Under the pieces are notes generated by a model. The model did not search any database, had not been told where the DNA came from, and saw only the letters and a program-made list of their open reading frames with translations. A DNA stretch of 64,000 bases from CAYNWT01 sp964450955 (GTDB taxonomy: Bacteria > Planctomycetota > Planctomycetia > Planctomycetales > Planctomycetaceae), in the NCBI GenBank assembly GCA_964450955.1, contig CAYVFI010000010.1:1-64000 (forward strand), in the 5' to 3' direction. A program made the translations under genes and the position numbers. Shown here piece after piece: positions 27,049 to 35,270 of the stretch. Position 1 is the first letter of the stretch. Every line of letters begins with the position of its first letter.

Positions 27049-27741
27049 ATGCCAAAACCGCCCCACACAGACCTAACGCCATGGTTCCAGGTTGTCAGCG
27101 ACCTGCCCGACCGAATGGTGTGGTCTGACTTCTTCGGTAACGACAACCCGGTCGAACTCGACATCGGCTGCGGACGCGGACTCTTCACGTACTCAGCGTC
27201 CATTGAAAACCCCGACGTAAATTACCTTGGCATGGAACTCGACTACGGCAAGGGCCGTCGAGGAGCCATGCGCCTGCAAAAGCGTGACAGCAAGAACGGC
27301 CGTATCGTCGGCGGCGACTGCAATATCCTGCTACAAAAAATGATCGACACCGGCTCCGTCGCAGCCGCCCACGTGTACTTCCCCGACCCATGGTGGAAGC
27401 GGCGTCACAAGAAGCGTCGACTGTTCACGACCGAGTTCATCGACACTCTTTACCGAGTCGTCGAACCGGGCGGCTTCGTCCATTCCTGGACCGACGTCGA
27501 AGAATACTTCGGCGTCATCAGCGGCCTCATGAACAACGACCCGCGTTACAAAGAACTACCACCACCTCCGGAACGCGACCCCGAACACGACATGGACTAC
27601 CAAACCAGCTTCGACCGCAAGAAGCGTCAACTAGGTTTGCCCATCTACCGAGGCCTCTGGCAACGCGACACCACCGAATTCCGCGCCGAAGAACCCCACG
27701 CTGACGACGACACTGACAACTCTCAGTCCCAGGCCGGCTGA
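27049..27741 (+). CDS. trmB: tRNA (guanine-N7-)-methyltransferase
   Basis: The 230-residue protein has the SAM motif ELDIGCGRGLF, the family signature HVYFPDPWWKRRHKKRRL (FPDPWxKxRHxKRR) and SWTDVEEYF near the C-terminus. It methylates G46 of tRNA. The C-terminal 40 residues are charged and extend beyond the core. It starts 85 bp after the FabZ-like gene. Confidence 0.93.
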   Translation: MPKPPHTDLTPWFQVVSDLPDRMVWSDFFGNDNPVELDIGCGRGLFTYSASIENPDVNYLGMELDYGKGRRGAMRLQKRDSKNGRIVGGDCNILLQKMIDTGSVAAAHVYFPDPWWKRRHKKRRLFTTEFIDTLYRVVEPGGFVHSWTDVEEYFGVISGLMNNDPRYKELPPPPERDPEHDMDYQTSFDRKKRQLGLPIYRGLWQRDTTEFRAEEPHADDDTDNSQSQAG

Positions 27742-27761
27742 TCACGTCGCCCACCCTGCAA

Positions 27762-27810
27762 CCTCGCCCCTTTTTAGGGGAGAGGTCGGGCTGTAAGCCC
27801 GGGAGAGGGG
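27762..27810. repeat. Intergenic palindromic repeat cluster
   Basis: Two hairpins follow trmB: CCCCT-AGGGG at 27767-27780 and CGGGCT-AGCCCG at 27787-27801. The stretch CTCGCCCC...GGGGAGAGG...GGGAGAGGGG is a repetitive motif type often seen between planctomycete genes (my recollection, not checked). It may also serve as a terminator for trmB or the convergent SUKH gene. Confidence 0.6.
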
Positions 27811-27851
27811 ATCGCGCACCAAGCATCAAGGCATCCGCCAAAACGCTCCTC

Positions 27852-28331
27852 CTAAAGTCGCAGAAACTCCTGAATCGTCCTGGCTCCAATCGGGAACAGA
27901 AATTCCTCCCAGTCTTGCTTCGCGTCATACCCGCAAGTCTCGTGGTCGAACCGATGAAGCCCGGGATCGTCTGCCCCACTTAAGTAACCAACCGCGTCGC
28001 CATTTCCAAAGTCGACAACCGGGACGAACCGAGCACCAACATCTGGGTGTGAATCCGAGATAACTTCACGGACCGCCGTCACGAATTTCGGGATTAATTC
28101 AAGCGGCGGAAACAGATTGAACCTGAAGTCCGGCGACTCATTCGGCACCAATTCGAATCCATTCATAGTCAGGTAGAAGCTTCGAAGCTCAGCCGGAAAC
28201 TCGAACGCCAGCAATTTTTCGGTTGCCACAATCAACTCTGTCGAAGCCGCCGCTCGGACTTTCAGAGCCATCTCACTCGCATCGTAGGTCGAGGCGTAGT
28301 GGTCAGCCACAAGTTGCTTCCAGTCGGTCAT
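27852..28331 (-). CDS. SUKH/SMI1-KNR4 superfamily protein
   Basis: The preferred ATG at 28331 gives 159 residues (an ATG at 28352 would add seven). The sequence shows the SUKH pattern: a hydrophobic start (LIVATEKLLAFEFPAELRSFYLTMNGFEL), then FRFNLFPPLELIPKFV, a glycine-rich NGDAVGYL segment and an acidic C-terminal part (DHETCGYDAKQDWEEFL). SUKH proteins often serve as immunity proteins to toxins or as regulators; no adjacent toxin gene is visible, so it may be an orphan. Confidence 0.78.
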   Translation of the reverse strand: MTDWKQLVADHYASTYDASEMALKVRAAASTELIVATEKLLAFEFPAELRSFYLTMNGFELVPNESPDFRFNLFPPLELIPKFVTAVREVISDSHPDVGARFVPVVDFGNGDAVGYLSGADDPGLHRFDHETCGYDAKQDWEEFLFPIGARTIQEFLRL

Positions 28332-28434
28332 ACCGCTCCTCAACAACATCAAATTCGTCAGCGATCACATCTCAAACCTACCACACTCTTCCCGTTTTCG
28401 GGGGAGGCCGCGGGCCACAGTCTCGCCGATACCG

Positions 28435-30351
28435 CTACCAGTCCCGCCAGCGGCCGTTCGAGACATTGCTTCGACCGATCATCGAAGCAAATTCAGGTTT
28501 CAGAATCTTGGGTGGGATGTTGGCTCGTTCGAAGTATTTGGGGTCCGCCTTCTCAAGTCGCTTAACGGCATCCGACACTGCTTCGCCTTCCTTCAGTTGG
28601 ATAACCGGTGGAAACATGCTCTTGCCTTTGTGTGACCAGATAGTTTTTCCGTTCTGCGTGAGTTTCAAAGTCGCTTTGCAGGGGCGCGTCTTCACTGTTT
28701 GAGCACGCGAAAAGATGGAACCAAACATATTCCGAAACTGCATCTCCTCCTCTTTACCACGCGTTACTTCTGCCACCATCACAGTTTCCGCGTTGTCGAC
28801 GACCTTCCAGCCAATTTCTGCCAAATTGCGTTTCAACCCGGCGAGCATCTTTTCCTGATCGACACCCTCGACAACTTTCATGGTCACGCTGACCTCATCG
28901 CCGGGAGCCAGCAAAAGCATGTCGTCCAAAGGCCCGTCATCCAGTCGCTGTTTCAATTCGTCCACAGCTTTATGCGGCACCTGCAGGCTAAGCATTGTCG
29001 TGGGACTACCCTTGTCCATTGCAATAACGCCACCCGACACCGTCGTCGCTGCTGAACCGGACGGCAGCGAATATCGCCACAAGGGCATCCCGTGTTCGAG
29101 ATCAATCAAACCGCCAAGCCCCGTCAGCAGGCTTGAGTTGTCTATCCAGCCGTGGAACTTGCCAATGCTTATCCCCGCGTGACCTTCGTACTTCACGCGG
29201 ACAGTCTCCAAATCCCAGACGGTGTACTCATGACCGTAAGTCATCGCCAACATCTTCCCGTCAGGAGAGAATCGCACGTCGGGAGTCAACGAACTTGTAA
29301 GCGGCAGCTTTCCCAGCAGCTCACCCTTCGCAACATCAATCAGGTATGCCCCATTCGAAGCAGGGATCGCAAGGTATTTGCCGGTGCCACTCACAACGAG
29401 TTCCGATGGTCTCTGCACCCGTTTGATGAAGTAATCCAACTCGCCAGTCTGGAGATCCCACAGGTACACGGAGTAATTAACACAGACCAACGCTGTGCTC
29501 GCGTCGATGAGTCGAGCGAATTCGATCTTCGGCTTGAAGCCGGGCTTTTCCCAGCCTGGCGTGCGCCATCGGGCTATCGGCTTCGGCGTCCCAGCCGCCA
29601 AACCCTCAAGCAAGACAATGTCCCCGGACCGTTCTGACGGACGGTTGACGCCAATCGCTGCGAGCGAGAGCCCGGACTTTACGTGGTGATCGAACAGCTT
29701 CAAAGTTTGATCGATGTCCAGCACGGGTTCGGTACGTTTCGATTCTCCAACAAGATACAGACGCCCGAACGTTTCCAGTTCTTTTCGCACATTGTTCGCC
29801 ACACGGTGCGTTGAGACAGCAAAGTACGGAACCTCTGGATCGATAAGAACCGGCTGCGAAACGCGAGCGTACGCGTCAAGATTCTCCAGCGGCCTCGCGA
29901 ACTGCCGGAACTTTGCTTTGTACGGAGTAGGGTCTGGCTTCAGCGGCTTAACGGGCTCGTCAATGTTGATGAAGACTTCGCGTCCCACCGATGACAGAGT
30001 CTTGACCGTCTTAGCTTCAAAGAGGTCGCCAGAGTCGGAGGGAGGCGTTTCCTTCTCGGCCATCTTCTCCCCGCCAGCAAACGGGTTCTCTGCGTTCTTG
30101 TCGTCATTCAGCTCTTTGAGGTACGCCTTATCAGCGTCGCACAGCTTCTCTATGGGTACAGTGACGACACGTCCGTCTGTCTTCTTCAACCGGACAGCGT
30201 TGTCGGTCCGACTCACTAACTCAGCTGCGACCTCAAACTTTCCGGTCGAGTCCTTCCAGTTTCGTCTGGGAGCCTGAGCGATTGCCTCGGCATGGAACAG
30301 AGATACGAAAAGAAGCAGGACGAACACACATCGCATAGCCGCAGCCCTCAA
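28435..30351 (-). CDS. Secreted SHD1-domain protein with WD40-like beta-propeller
   Basis: A signal peptide (MRCVFVLLLFVSLFHAEAIAQ, using the Met at residue 6 as an alternative start) precedes an SHD1-like domain (WKDSTGKFEVAAELVSRTDNAVRLKK...VPIEKLCDADKAYL, about 30-80). SHD1 (SLA1 homology domain 1) is widely used in planctomycetes. The central part (about 230-420) has WD-like blades (YLWDLQTGELDYFI, VRFSPDGKMLAMTYGHEYTVWDLETVRV). The C-terminal 200 residues contain a region beginning VTMKVVEGVDQEKMLAGLK with unknown function. It is likely located in the periplasm-like compartment. It is a single minus-strand gene. Confidence 0.85.
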   Translation of the reverse strand: MRAAAMRCVFVLLLFVSLFHAEAIAQAPRRNWKDSTGKFEVAAELVSRTDNAVRLKKTDGRVVTVPIEKLCDADKAYLKELNDDKNAENPFAGGEKMAEKETPPSDSGDLFEAKTVKTLSSVGREVFINIDEPVKPLKPDPTPYKAKFRQFARPLENLDAYARVSQPVLIDPEVPYFAVSTHRVANNVRKELETFGRLYLVGESKRTEPVLDIDQTLKLFDHHVKSGLSLAAIGVNRPSERSGDIVLLEGLAAGTPKPIARWRTPGWEKPGFKPKIEFARLIDASTALVCVNYSVYLWDLQTGELDYFIKRVQRPSELVVSGTGKYLAIPASNGAYLIDVAKGELLGKLPLTSSLTPDVRFSPDGKMLAMTYGHEYTVWDLETVRVKYEGHAGISIGKFHGWIDNSSLLTGLGGLIDLEHGMPLWRYSLPSGSAATTVSGGVIAMDKGSPTTMLSLQVPHKAVDELKQRLDDGPLDDMLLLAPGDEVSVTMKVVEGVDQEKMLAGLKRNLAEIGWKVVDNAETVMVAEVTRGKEEEMQFRNMFGSIFSRAQTVKTRPCKATLKLTQNGKTIWSHKGKSMFPPVIQLKEGEAVSDAVKRLEKADPKYFERANIPPKILKPEFASMIGRSNVSNGRWRDW

Positions 30352-30542
30352 AGTTGGATACTGCCAGCGATTAGAACAGTTACCCTAACACTCGCCAACT
30401 GATGGCGAAGCATTCGGCGCTAACGGAAAGCGATCTCGAAAAACCACGCCCCCCCGATAGCTGAGTCGCAGTCCTGTATCCGACCATCCACCTATTGATG
30501 TAGAGCTGTCGCAACAGCCACGCGTTTTGGGCGTCATCGACC

Positions 30543-31454
30543 CTACGCGTGCATCGCGCCGACCAGTTCGGAGATGTTGCTCAAACCTTCTTCTTCAACA
30601 ATCTCACCAAGCTGGTCTACCAGCCGACATGCCAGGCCGGGGTCGTAGAAGTTTGCGGTTCCGATTTGAACCGCCGTCGCTCCAGCAACGATGTACTCCA
30701 TCACGTCGTTGATGGACTCAATGCCGCCTACCCCGATGATGGGAACGTCAACAGCCTGAGCCACCTGGTAGACGACTCGCAGTGAAAGCGGCTTGATCGC
30801 CGGACCACTCAGACCACCGCAGATACCGCCCAGAATTGGCTTGCGCTTCTGCCAGTCAATTGCGATACCCTGAAACGTGTTGCACAACGACACCGCATCC
30901 GCGCCCGCATCTGCCACGGCTTTGGCGATGTCGGGAACACTGGTCACGTTCGGCGTGAGTTTCGCAATGACGGGTATGTCGCACGATTCTCGAACAGCCG
31001 TAACGACCTCGCCCGCAAGTTTGGGGTTCGTCCCAAAGTCCACGCCACCGGTGACGTTTGGACAAGAGATGTTCAACTCGATTGCGGTGACATTGCCACT
31101 GGCATCCAGCGTTGCCGACATCTCACGAAACTCGTCGATCGTCTTCGCCGCGATGTTCGCAATCAGTGAGGTTCCTAAACCGCCAAGGTACGGGACGTGT
31201 TCCTTCACGAAGTAGTCAATGCCGTCGTTGTCGAGACCAATCGAGTTCAACAAACCCGAACGCGTTTCGATGGTTCGCGGTGGAGCGTTGCCTGGCCTTG
31301 GCTGAGGCGTGACCGTCTTCGGAATGATGCCACCGAGACGTTCAAATTGAATGAACGATTGCATCTCTTTCGCGTAGCCGAAGGTCCCGGAGGCAACAAG
31401 CACCGGATTCTTGAGCGACAAACGATTCAGCTGAACTTCGAGCGGATCGCTCAT
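30543..31454 (-). CDS. pyrD: Dihydroorotate dehydrogenase, class 1B-like
   Basis: The 303-residue enzyme oxidises dihydroorotate in pyrimidine synthesis, with FMN bound in a TIM barrel. It has LVASGTFGYAKEM at the N-terminus, catalytic-Cys motif NISCPNVTGGVDFGTN (the Cys of class 1 enzymes) and the FMN-phosphate loop VGGIESINDVMEYI. AAVQIGTANF-like ending (ATAVQIGTANFYDP) is also present. Class 1B enzymes work with PyrK; no pyrK is adjacent. The ATG start has an AGAGG sequence about 7 nt upstream. Confidence 0.9.
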   Translation of the reverse strand: MSDPLEVQLNRLSLKNPVLVASGTFGYAKEMQSFIQFERLGGIIPKTVTPQPRPGNAPPRTIETRSGLLNSIGLDNDGIDYFVKEHVPYLGGLGTSLIANIAAKTIDEFREMSATLDASGNVTAIELNISCPNVTGGVDFGTNPKLAGEVVTAVRESCDIPVIAKLTPNVTSVPDIAKAVADAGADAVSLCNTFQGIAIDWQKRKPILGGICGGLSGPAIKPLSLRVVYQVAQAVDVPIIGVGGIESINDVMEYIVAGATAVQIGTANFYDPGLACRLVDQLGEIVEEEGLSNISELVGAMHA

Positions 31455-31686
31455 GGGTACCTCTTTGACGGCTGTGAGGGCGGAATATTAGCCGCCCACA
31501 CCGTGGTTCGTAAACTCTCGGGCCGCGCCGCCCTGCCGACAAAACGCCTACAATTAGCACGGTAAGCCCGCGCCATCGGCCCCATGGTGAGGGTTTAACG
31601 CCGAACTCATTCAATGCCGCATTTGAAGATTCCGTCCCCCGCGCCCACGTTGTAACCTCTACCAGAGAGATTTGCTGGAGAGCGAA

Positions 31687-32577
31687 ATGGTTGCAGTCCT
31701 GACACCCAAAACCGGCGGAAAGCCAATCGTCGTCGATAAGGCCGTGATTCTGGTCGGACGGCATCCCGACTGCGACTACATCCTGCAAAACAGCCGCAAA
31801 GTCTCACGGCGTCACGTTTGCATCGTACAGGTCAACGACAAGTACATGGTCCGCGACCTCGGCAGCATGAACGGCGTTTCAATTAACGGAGATCGTGTTC
31901 GAACCGAACATCCAATCGGCATCGGCGACGAACTGTGCATCGGCGACCTGATTTTCCGGTTCGAAGAAATTCAGCGCCTGCCCCGACCACCTCGGGCCGA
32001 CGCTGTACAACCCTCCGCCCCGGTCGTTGCTCCAGCCAGGGAGGAACCAGAGGAAGTCGATCAAATCGAACTCATCGAAGGCGCGAACCTGCTGACTCCG
32101 CCGGATGAAGACGACCTAAGTCAAAACTACCCCGTTCCTATTGCCGACGAAGGCGAAGACGAGAGCTTTATCGTTCTGGGTGATGACGATGACGAACTGG
32201 AAGAAGACTTCCAGGTCGCCCCTCCGCAAGCTCCCGCCGCCATCAACGATGTCGTACCACTGGAACAGGATCCAAGCGTCAGTAGCAGCGGATTGCTTGA
32301 CGATCTGGACGACGTTGGCTTAAAGCCGACCACGAAGCAGTCCGATGATTCGGACTTTGGCAGTTTGATGGACAGCAGCGATGTCATTCCGTTGGATGAA
32401 AGCGAACTATTCAACCTCGACGACGAAGCCATCCCATTGGTCCAGGGCCTGACCGACTCCGCAGACGAGTTCGATCCGATCATCGATGTCGGGGATGAAC
32501 AGATTGACGATGTCATAGTCCTGGACGATCCGGAAATCCTGGATGACGACGCTGACGACATCATCTTACTGGACTAG
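31687..32577 (+). CDS. FHA-domain protein with acidic tail
   Basis: The start ATG at 31687 has a TGGAGAG sequence 7 nt upstream; an in-frame TTG at 31672 is less likely. The 296-residue protein has an N-terminal FHA domain (about 20-90) with GRHPDC, SRRHV and GSMNGVSING, the conserved phosphothreonine-binding residues. The rest is acidic, with repeated Asp-rich segments such as VIPLDESELFNLDDEAIPL and DDPEILDDDADDIILLD, and probably disordered. It probably binds phosphorylated partners. No kinase is next to it, but a PP2C phosphatase occurs at 55310-56074. Confidence 0.85.
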   Translation: MVAVLTPKTGGKPIVVDKAVILVGRHPDCDYILQNSRKVSRRHVCIVQVNDKYMVRDLGSMNGVSINGDRVRTEHPIGIGDELCIGDLIFRFEEIQRLPRPPRADAVQPSAPVVAPAREEPEEVDQIELIEGANLLTPPDEDDLSQNYPVPIADEGEDESFIVLGDDDDELEEDFQVAPPQAPAAINDVVPLEQDPSVSSSGLLDDLDDVGLKPTTKQSDDSDFGSLMDSSDVIPLDESELFNLDDEAIPLVQGLTDSADEFDPIIDVGDEQIDDVIVLDDPEILDDDADDIILLD

Positions 32578-32759
32578 TTCAAGACGCTGGGCAACGAACC
32601 GCCAAAGTCTCAAGCGGTCGTAACTGCTAACAACTACGTTCAAACTGGTCGACCAAACGGTGTCCGACGCTGGTTCGAAACACACCCTGAGTGGGATTGA
32701 CGCCACTTGGCGTTGACGAAAAAATGAAGTGCCGTTTTTTCCTGGTAGTGGGCTAAACC

Positions 32760-33368
32760 ATGTCTGATCCGACTAATCAAACTGCGACCCCCTGCTGCCC
32801 GGGCCTTGTCCGGTTTGGTACAGCAAGCCTCGCTGTTCTCGCCTGCGGCTGCCTCGCATGGTGGTTTTGGCCAGCGTCAACGGAATCCGTTGCTGAAAAC
32901 ACAGCGGAGGCAACCAGCGTCGTCGAACAATCAAGCGGCACCGAAACGACCGTGGCCCCCACGTCGGTATCCGAGCCCGCTTCTGCTCCTCCGGCGGCCG
33001 AAGAAATAGACGAAGACCAACGCATGTCGGCTGCCATCGTCGGCAAGTGGCAGACTGAACGCGAAGTTGGTCACCGCGACCTCACCGTCAACGACGACGG
33101 CACGGCGCAAATGATCGTCAACATCGAATCCACGATGCAGAAGCTCATTTTTGGAGCCAGGATGATCATCGACATCAAGTGGCACATTGCCGATGGCTTC
33201 CTGACATTCGAAATGATTGGCGGAGAACCGAAATCGTCCGTCGATATGCTGACTAAAATCGGAGGAACCTCACTGGCATTCGAAATCCTCGAAATCAACG
33301 AGAACCGATTGCTTGTGAAGGACACCGAAGACGACCCGGACCACGACTGGAAGCGGGTCGAAGAATAG
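32760..33368 (+). CDS. Membrane-anchored hypothetical protein
   Basis: The 202-residue protein has a probable N-terminal membrane segment (about 19-39, TASLAVLACGCLAWWFWPA), then a Thr/Ser/Pro-rich linker and a folded 110-residue part starting near VGKWQTEREVGHRDLTVNDDGTA. Strand pattern and ends (DGFLTFEMIGG, AFEILEINENRLLVKDTEDD) suggest a lipocalin-like or small barrel fold. I do not recognise the family. Confidence 0.7.
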   Translation: MSDPTNQTATPCCPGLVRFGTASLAVLACGCLAWWFWPASTESVAENTAEATSVVEQSSGTETTVAPTSVSEPASAPPAAEEIDEDQRMSAAIVGKWQTEREVGHRDLTVNDDGTAQMIVNIESTMQKLIFGARMIIDIKWHIADGFLTFEMIGGEPKSSVDMLTKIGGTSLAFEILEINENRLLVKDTEDDPDHDWKRVEE

Positions 33369-33386
33369 TCACCGGTTGCCTACGGC

Positions 33387-34358
33387 TTAGTGTTCTTTCC
33401 CAAACTCGTAGACACCCGGCCGCCAACTGATAACGTCCCACTTCGATGCGTTCAGCAACAACTCAGCCAGGTTGCAGTCCGTGGCCCGGCGGTACCCGAC
33501 GTACGACGTCGTCAACCGCGGATTGACATCCACCACCACACTGGGCCCGTGTGTCGGTTCGATTAAGTCGATCCCAATCCATCCCCGGTCGGCCCGCACT
33601 GCGTCAAGACAACTCAGGATCGTTTTTGTAAGCCCCTCTGACTGTATTTGCCCATCAATGCACAGTACGCCTCCGTGGTACTCAAGGCACTTACGTCCTA
33701 CAACCCGCTGCTCTACCAACGGCAGAACAGACCAACCACGATCCGTCCGAACCGCCGCTGTCGAAACGGCTTTCCCTTCAACAAACGGCTGAATCACGTA
33801 CTGATCACCGGCGGCACCCAATTCCGGAAGGTTCTCACCCGGCTCCACAACAAACGTTTCTTCGCACCCAGCCCCAAACCGTGGTTTAATGATCGAAGCC
33901 GCGTCCGCAGAGACTTGCCCATTGAAGGCGGCAGTTGGAACAGTTGGCACACCAACCGCCGTTAAACGTTCAAACGACAACAACTTGTCAGAACAAATTT
34001 GAATCGTCTCAGCCGACGCTCCACAACAATCCAAACCCGCGGCACTCACAAGATTTCGGTGTTCCAACAGCAAGCCGTCGGACTCAGGCGCGATCACGAC
34101 TACCTGGTTAGCATCAGCCATTGCGTTCGCAGCTGCGGCCGCGAAAGACTCAGGCGTCGCGGCTTCCACACGCACACCACTTAAGGGGAAGGCTCCCAGA
34201 GTCGCATCCCAAACGACGGTCACGTCCAAATCGGCTCGCAGTATGTCGCTAACCAATGCCAGCAACATCGCCTGGCCCTCGCGCTGAATGACGCTTTGAC
34301 TGGCCGGAACGCGTGAGGCTCCGCTGCAAAAAAATTCCCAGACCGCGACCCGCATCAC
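33387..34358 (-). CDS. ATP-grasp ligase-like enzyme
   Basis: The 323-residue protein has the N-terminal segment VWEFFCSGA, then an ATP-grasp core: KPRFGAGCEETFVV (glycine-rich loop), YVIQPFVEGKAVS and a C-terminal metal-binding part GIDLIEPTHGPSVVVDVNPRLTTSYVGYR. The whole layout resembles MfnD-type tyramine-glutamate ligases and C1-transfer cofactor genes of bacteria with tetrahydromethanopterin; this link is inference. No other C1-pathway genes are visible next to it. GTG at 34358 or ATG at 34355 is the start; it follows the stop of the zinc-ribbon gene by one base (or four), so the two are translationally coupled. Confidence 0.75.
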   Translation of the reverse strand: MMRVAVWEFFCSGASRVPASQSVIQREGQAMLLALVSDILRADLDVTVVWDATLGAFPLSGVRVEAATPESFAAAAANAMADANQVVVIAPESDGLLLEHRNLVSAAGLDCCGASAETIQICSDKLLSFERLTAVGVPTVPTAAFNGQVSADAASIIKPRFGAGCEETFVVEPGENLPELGAAGDQYVIQPFVEGKAVSTAAVRTDRGWSVLPLVEQRVVGRKCLEYHGGVLCIDGQIQSEGLTKTILSCLDAVRADRGWIGIDLIEPTHGPSVVVDVNPRLTTSYVGYRRATDCNLAELLLNASKWDVISWRPGVYEFGKEH

Positions 34359-34359
34359 T

Positions 34360-35061
34360 TCACTGCACGCGGTACATCAATCGAGCACAGCTTTGGCAGA
34401 ACAGAACCTTCCCCAGATTCAAAGTCACCCGGTGCTGCGGCGAAAGCTCTGAATAACACTGCGTGCAAGCTCCGCCCTCAATCGCCGACAGCGCCGCGGC
34501 GCCATACGCTCCACGCAGTCGAACATACGCGTCTTTGGCAGAAGTGGGAACCCTCTTTTCAACGGCTCCAATCTGACCGTTTAACTCGTCACATTTTGAC
34601 TGCAAACCGCTGGCCGATTCAGCGACCTCGGCAGCCGTCTTCTTTTGCTTCGCAACCGATTCCTCGTGCAGCTTTTCCAGCTCATTCAGATCCTGAACCG
34701 CCGCGTCAACCTTCTCCAGCGACTCCAGAATCTCGTCTTCCAGCACGCTGTTGGCCATCGTGTTCGCTTCAATCTGCGACTTGATGATCTCGTACTCGCG
34801 GTTCGAAGCAGCGACGTTTAGTTTGCCGTTAAGTTCGACAATCTTCGCTTCGTTTGTCTTGAGTTGCAGCGACTTTTCGTCGGACGCTTTGCGAAGGTCA
34901 GTGATATGAGCCTTCTGCTGTTCGCATTCTGCCTGCTTTTTATCAGCCACACGCTGTTGGGCAGCCACTTTCCGCGGCCCGGAAGACAGCATCTCTTCGA
35001 CTTCTTCCAACTCCAGCAACAGGCCATGCAGTTCAGCGAGATCCTCTGAAAGGGAACTCAT
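34360..35061 (-). CDS. C4 zinc-ribbon coiled-coil protein (zf-RING_7-like)
   Basis: The start ATG at 35061 is set by GGAAAG about 8 nt upstream; the 18 codons before it look unrelated. The 233-residue protein is a long coiled coil (about 1-165, heptad-rich Glu/Lys/Leu) followed by a zinc ribbon with CTQC and CQSC and the ending ARLMYRVQ. This is the layout of the C4-type zinc-ribbon family that includes CT398-like and flagellar-system regulators; the role is unknown. It is followed by the ATP-grasp gene with almost no gap. Confidence 0.85.
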   Translation of the reverse strand: MSSLSEDLAELHGLLLELEEVEEMLSSGPRKVAAQQRVADKKQAECEQQKAHITDLRKASDEKSLQLKTNEAKIVELNGKLNVAASNREYEIIKSQIEANTMANSVLEDEILESLEKVDAAVQDLNELEKLHEESVAKQKKTAAEVAESASGLQSKCDELNGQIGAVEKRVPTSAKDAYVRLRGAYGAAALSAIEGGACTQCYSELSPQHRVTLNLGKVLFCQSCARLMYRVQ

Positions 35062-35210
35062 TTTATTTCTTTCCAAACCCGACGGACAAATTTCGTACGC
35101 TGGGTAGACGCTCAAATTACGCGATGAAACAACACACTCCAGTTCACCATTCTACCGGTCAGCCCTTCAGGCCGTCCAGGTACTCAGTGCATCGAAAAAG
35201 TGGCAAAAGA

Positions 35211-35244
35211 AAAAGGGCCCCTTACTTTGCAAGGAGCCCCTTTA
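35211..35244 (-). terminator. Probable Rho-independent terminator of rpoD
   Basis: An imperfect stem around AAGGGCCCCTT and AAGGAGCCCCTT lies 27 bp after the rpoD stop. Reading leftward, the sequence that follows contains T-rich TTTTCTTTT. The stem has one mismatch and one wobble pair. Confidence 0.65.
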
Positions 35245-35270
35245 AGTTCGTTCACTTCCCCCGCTCTAAA

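Noticed and set aside
31342..31788. Minus-strand 148-codon frame over pyrD start and FHA gene start
   Set aside because: Overlaps two well-supported genes and has no recognisable features.
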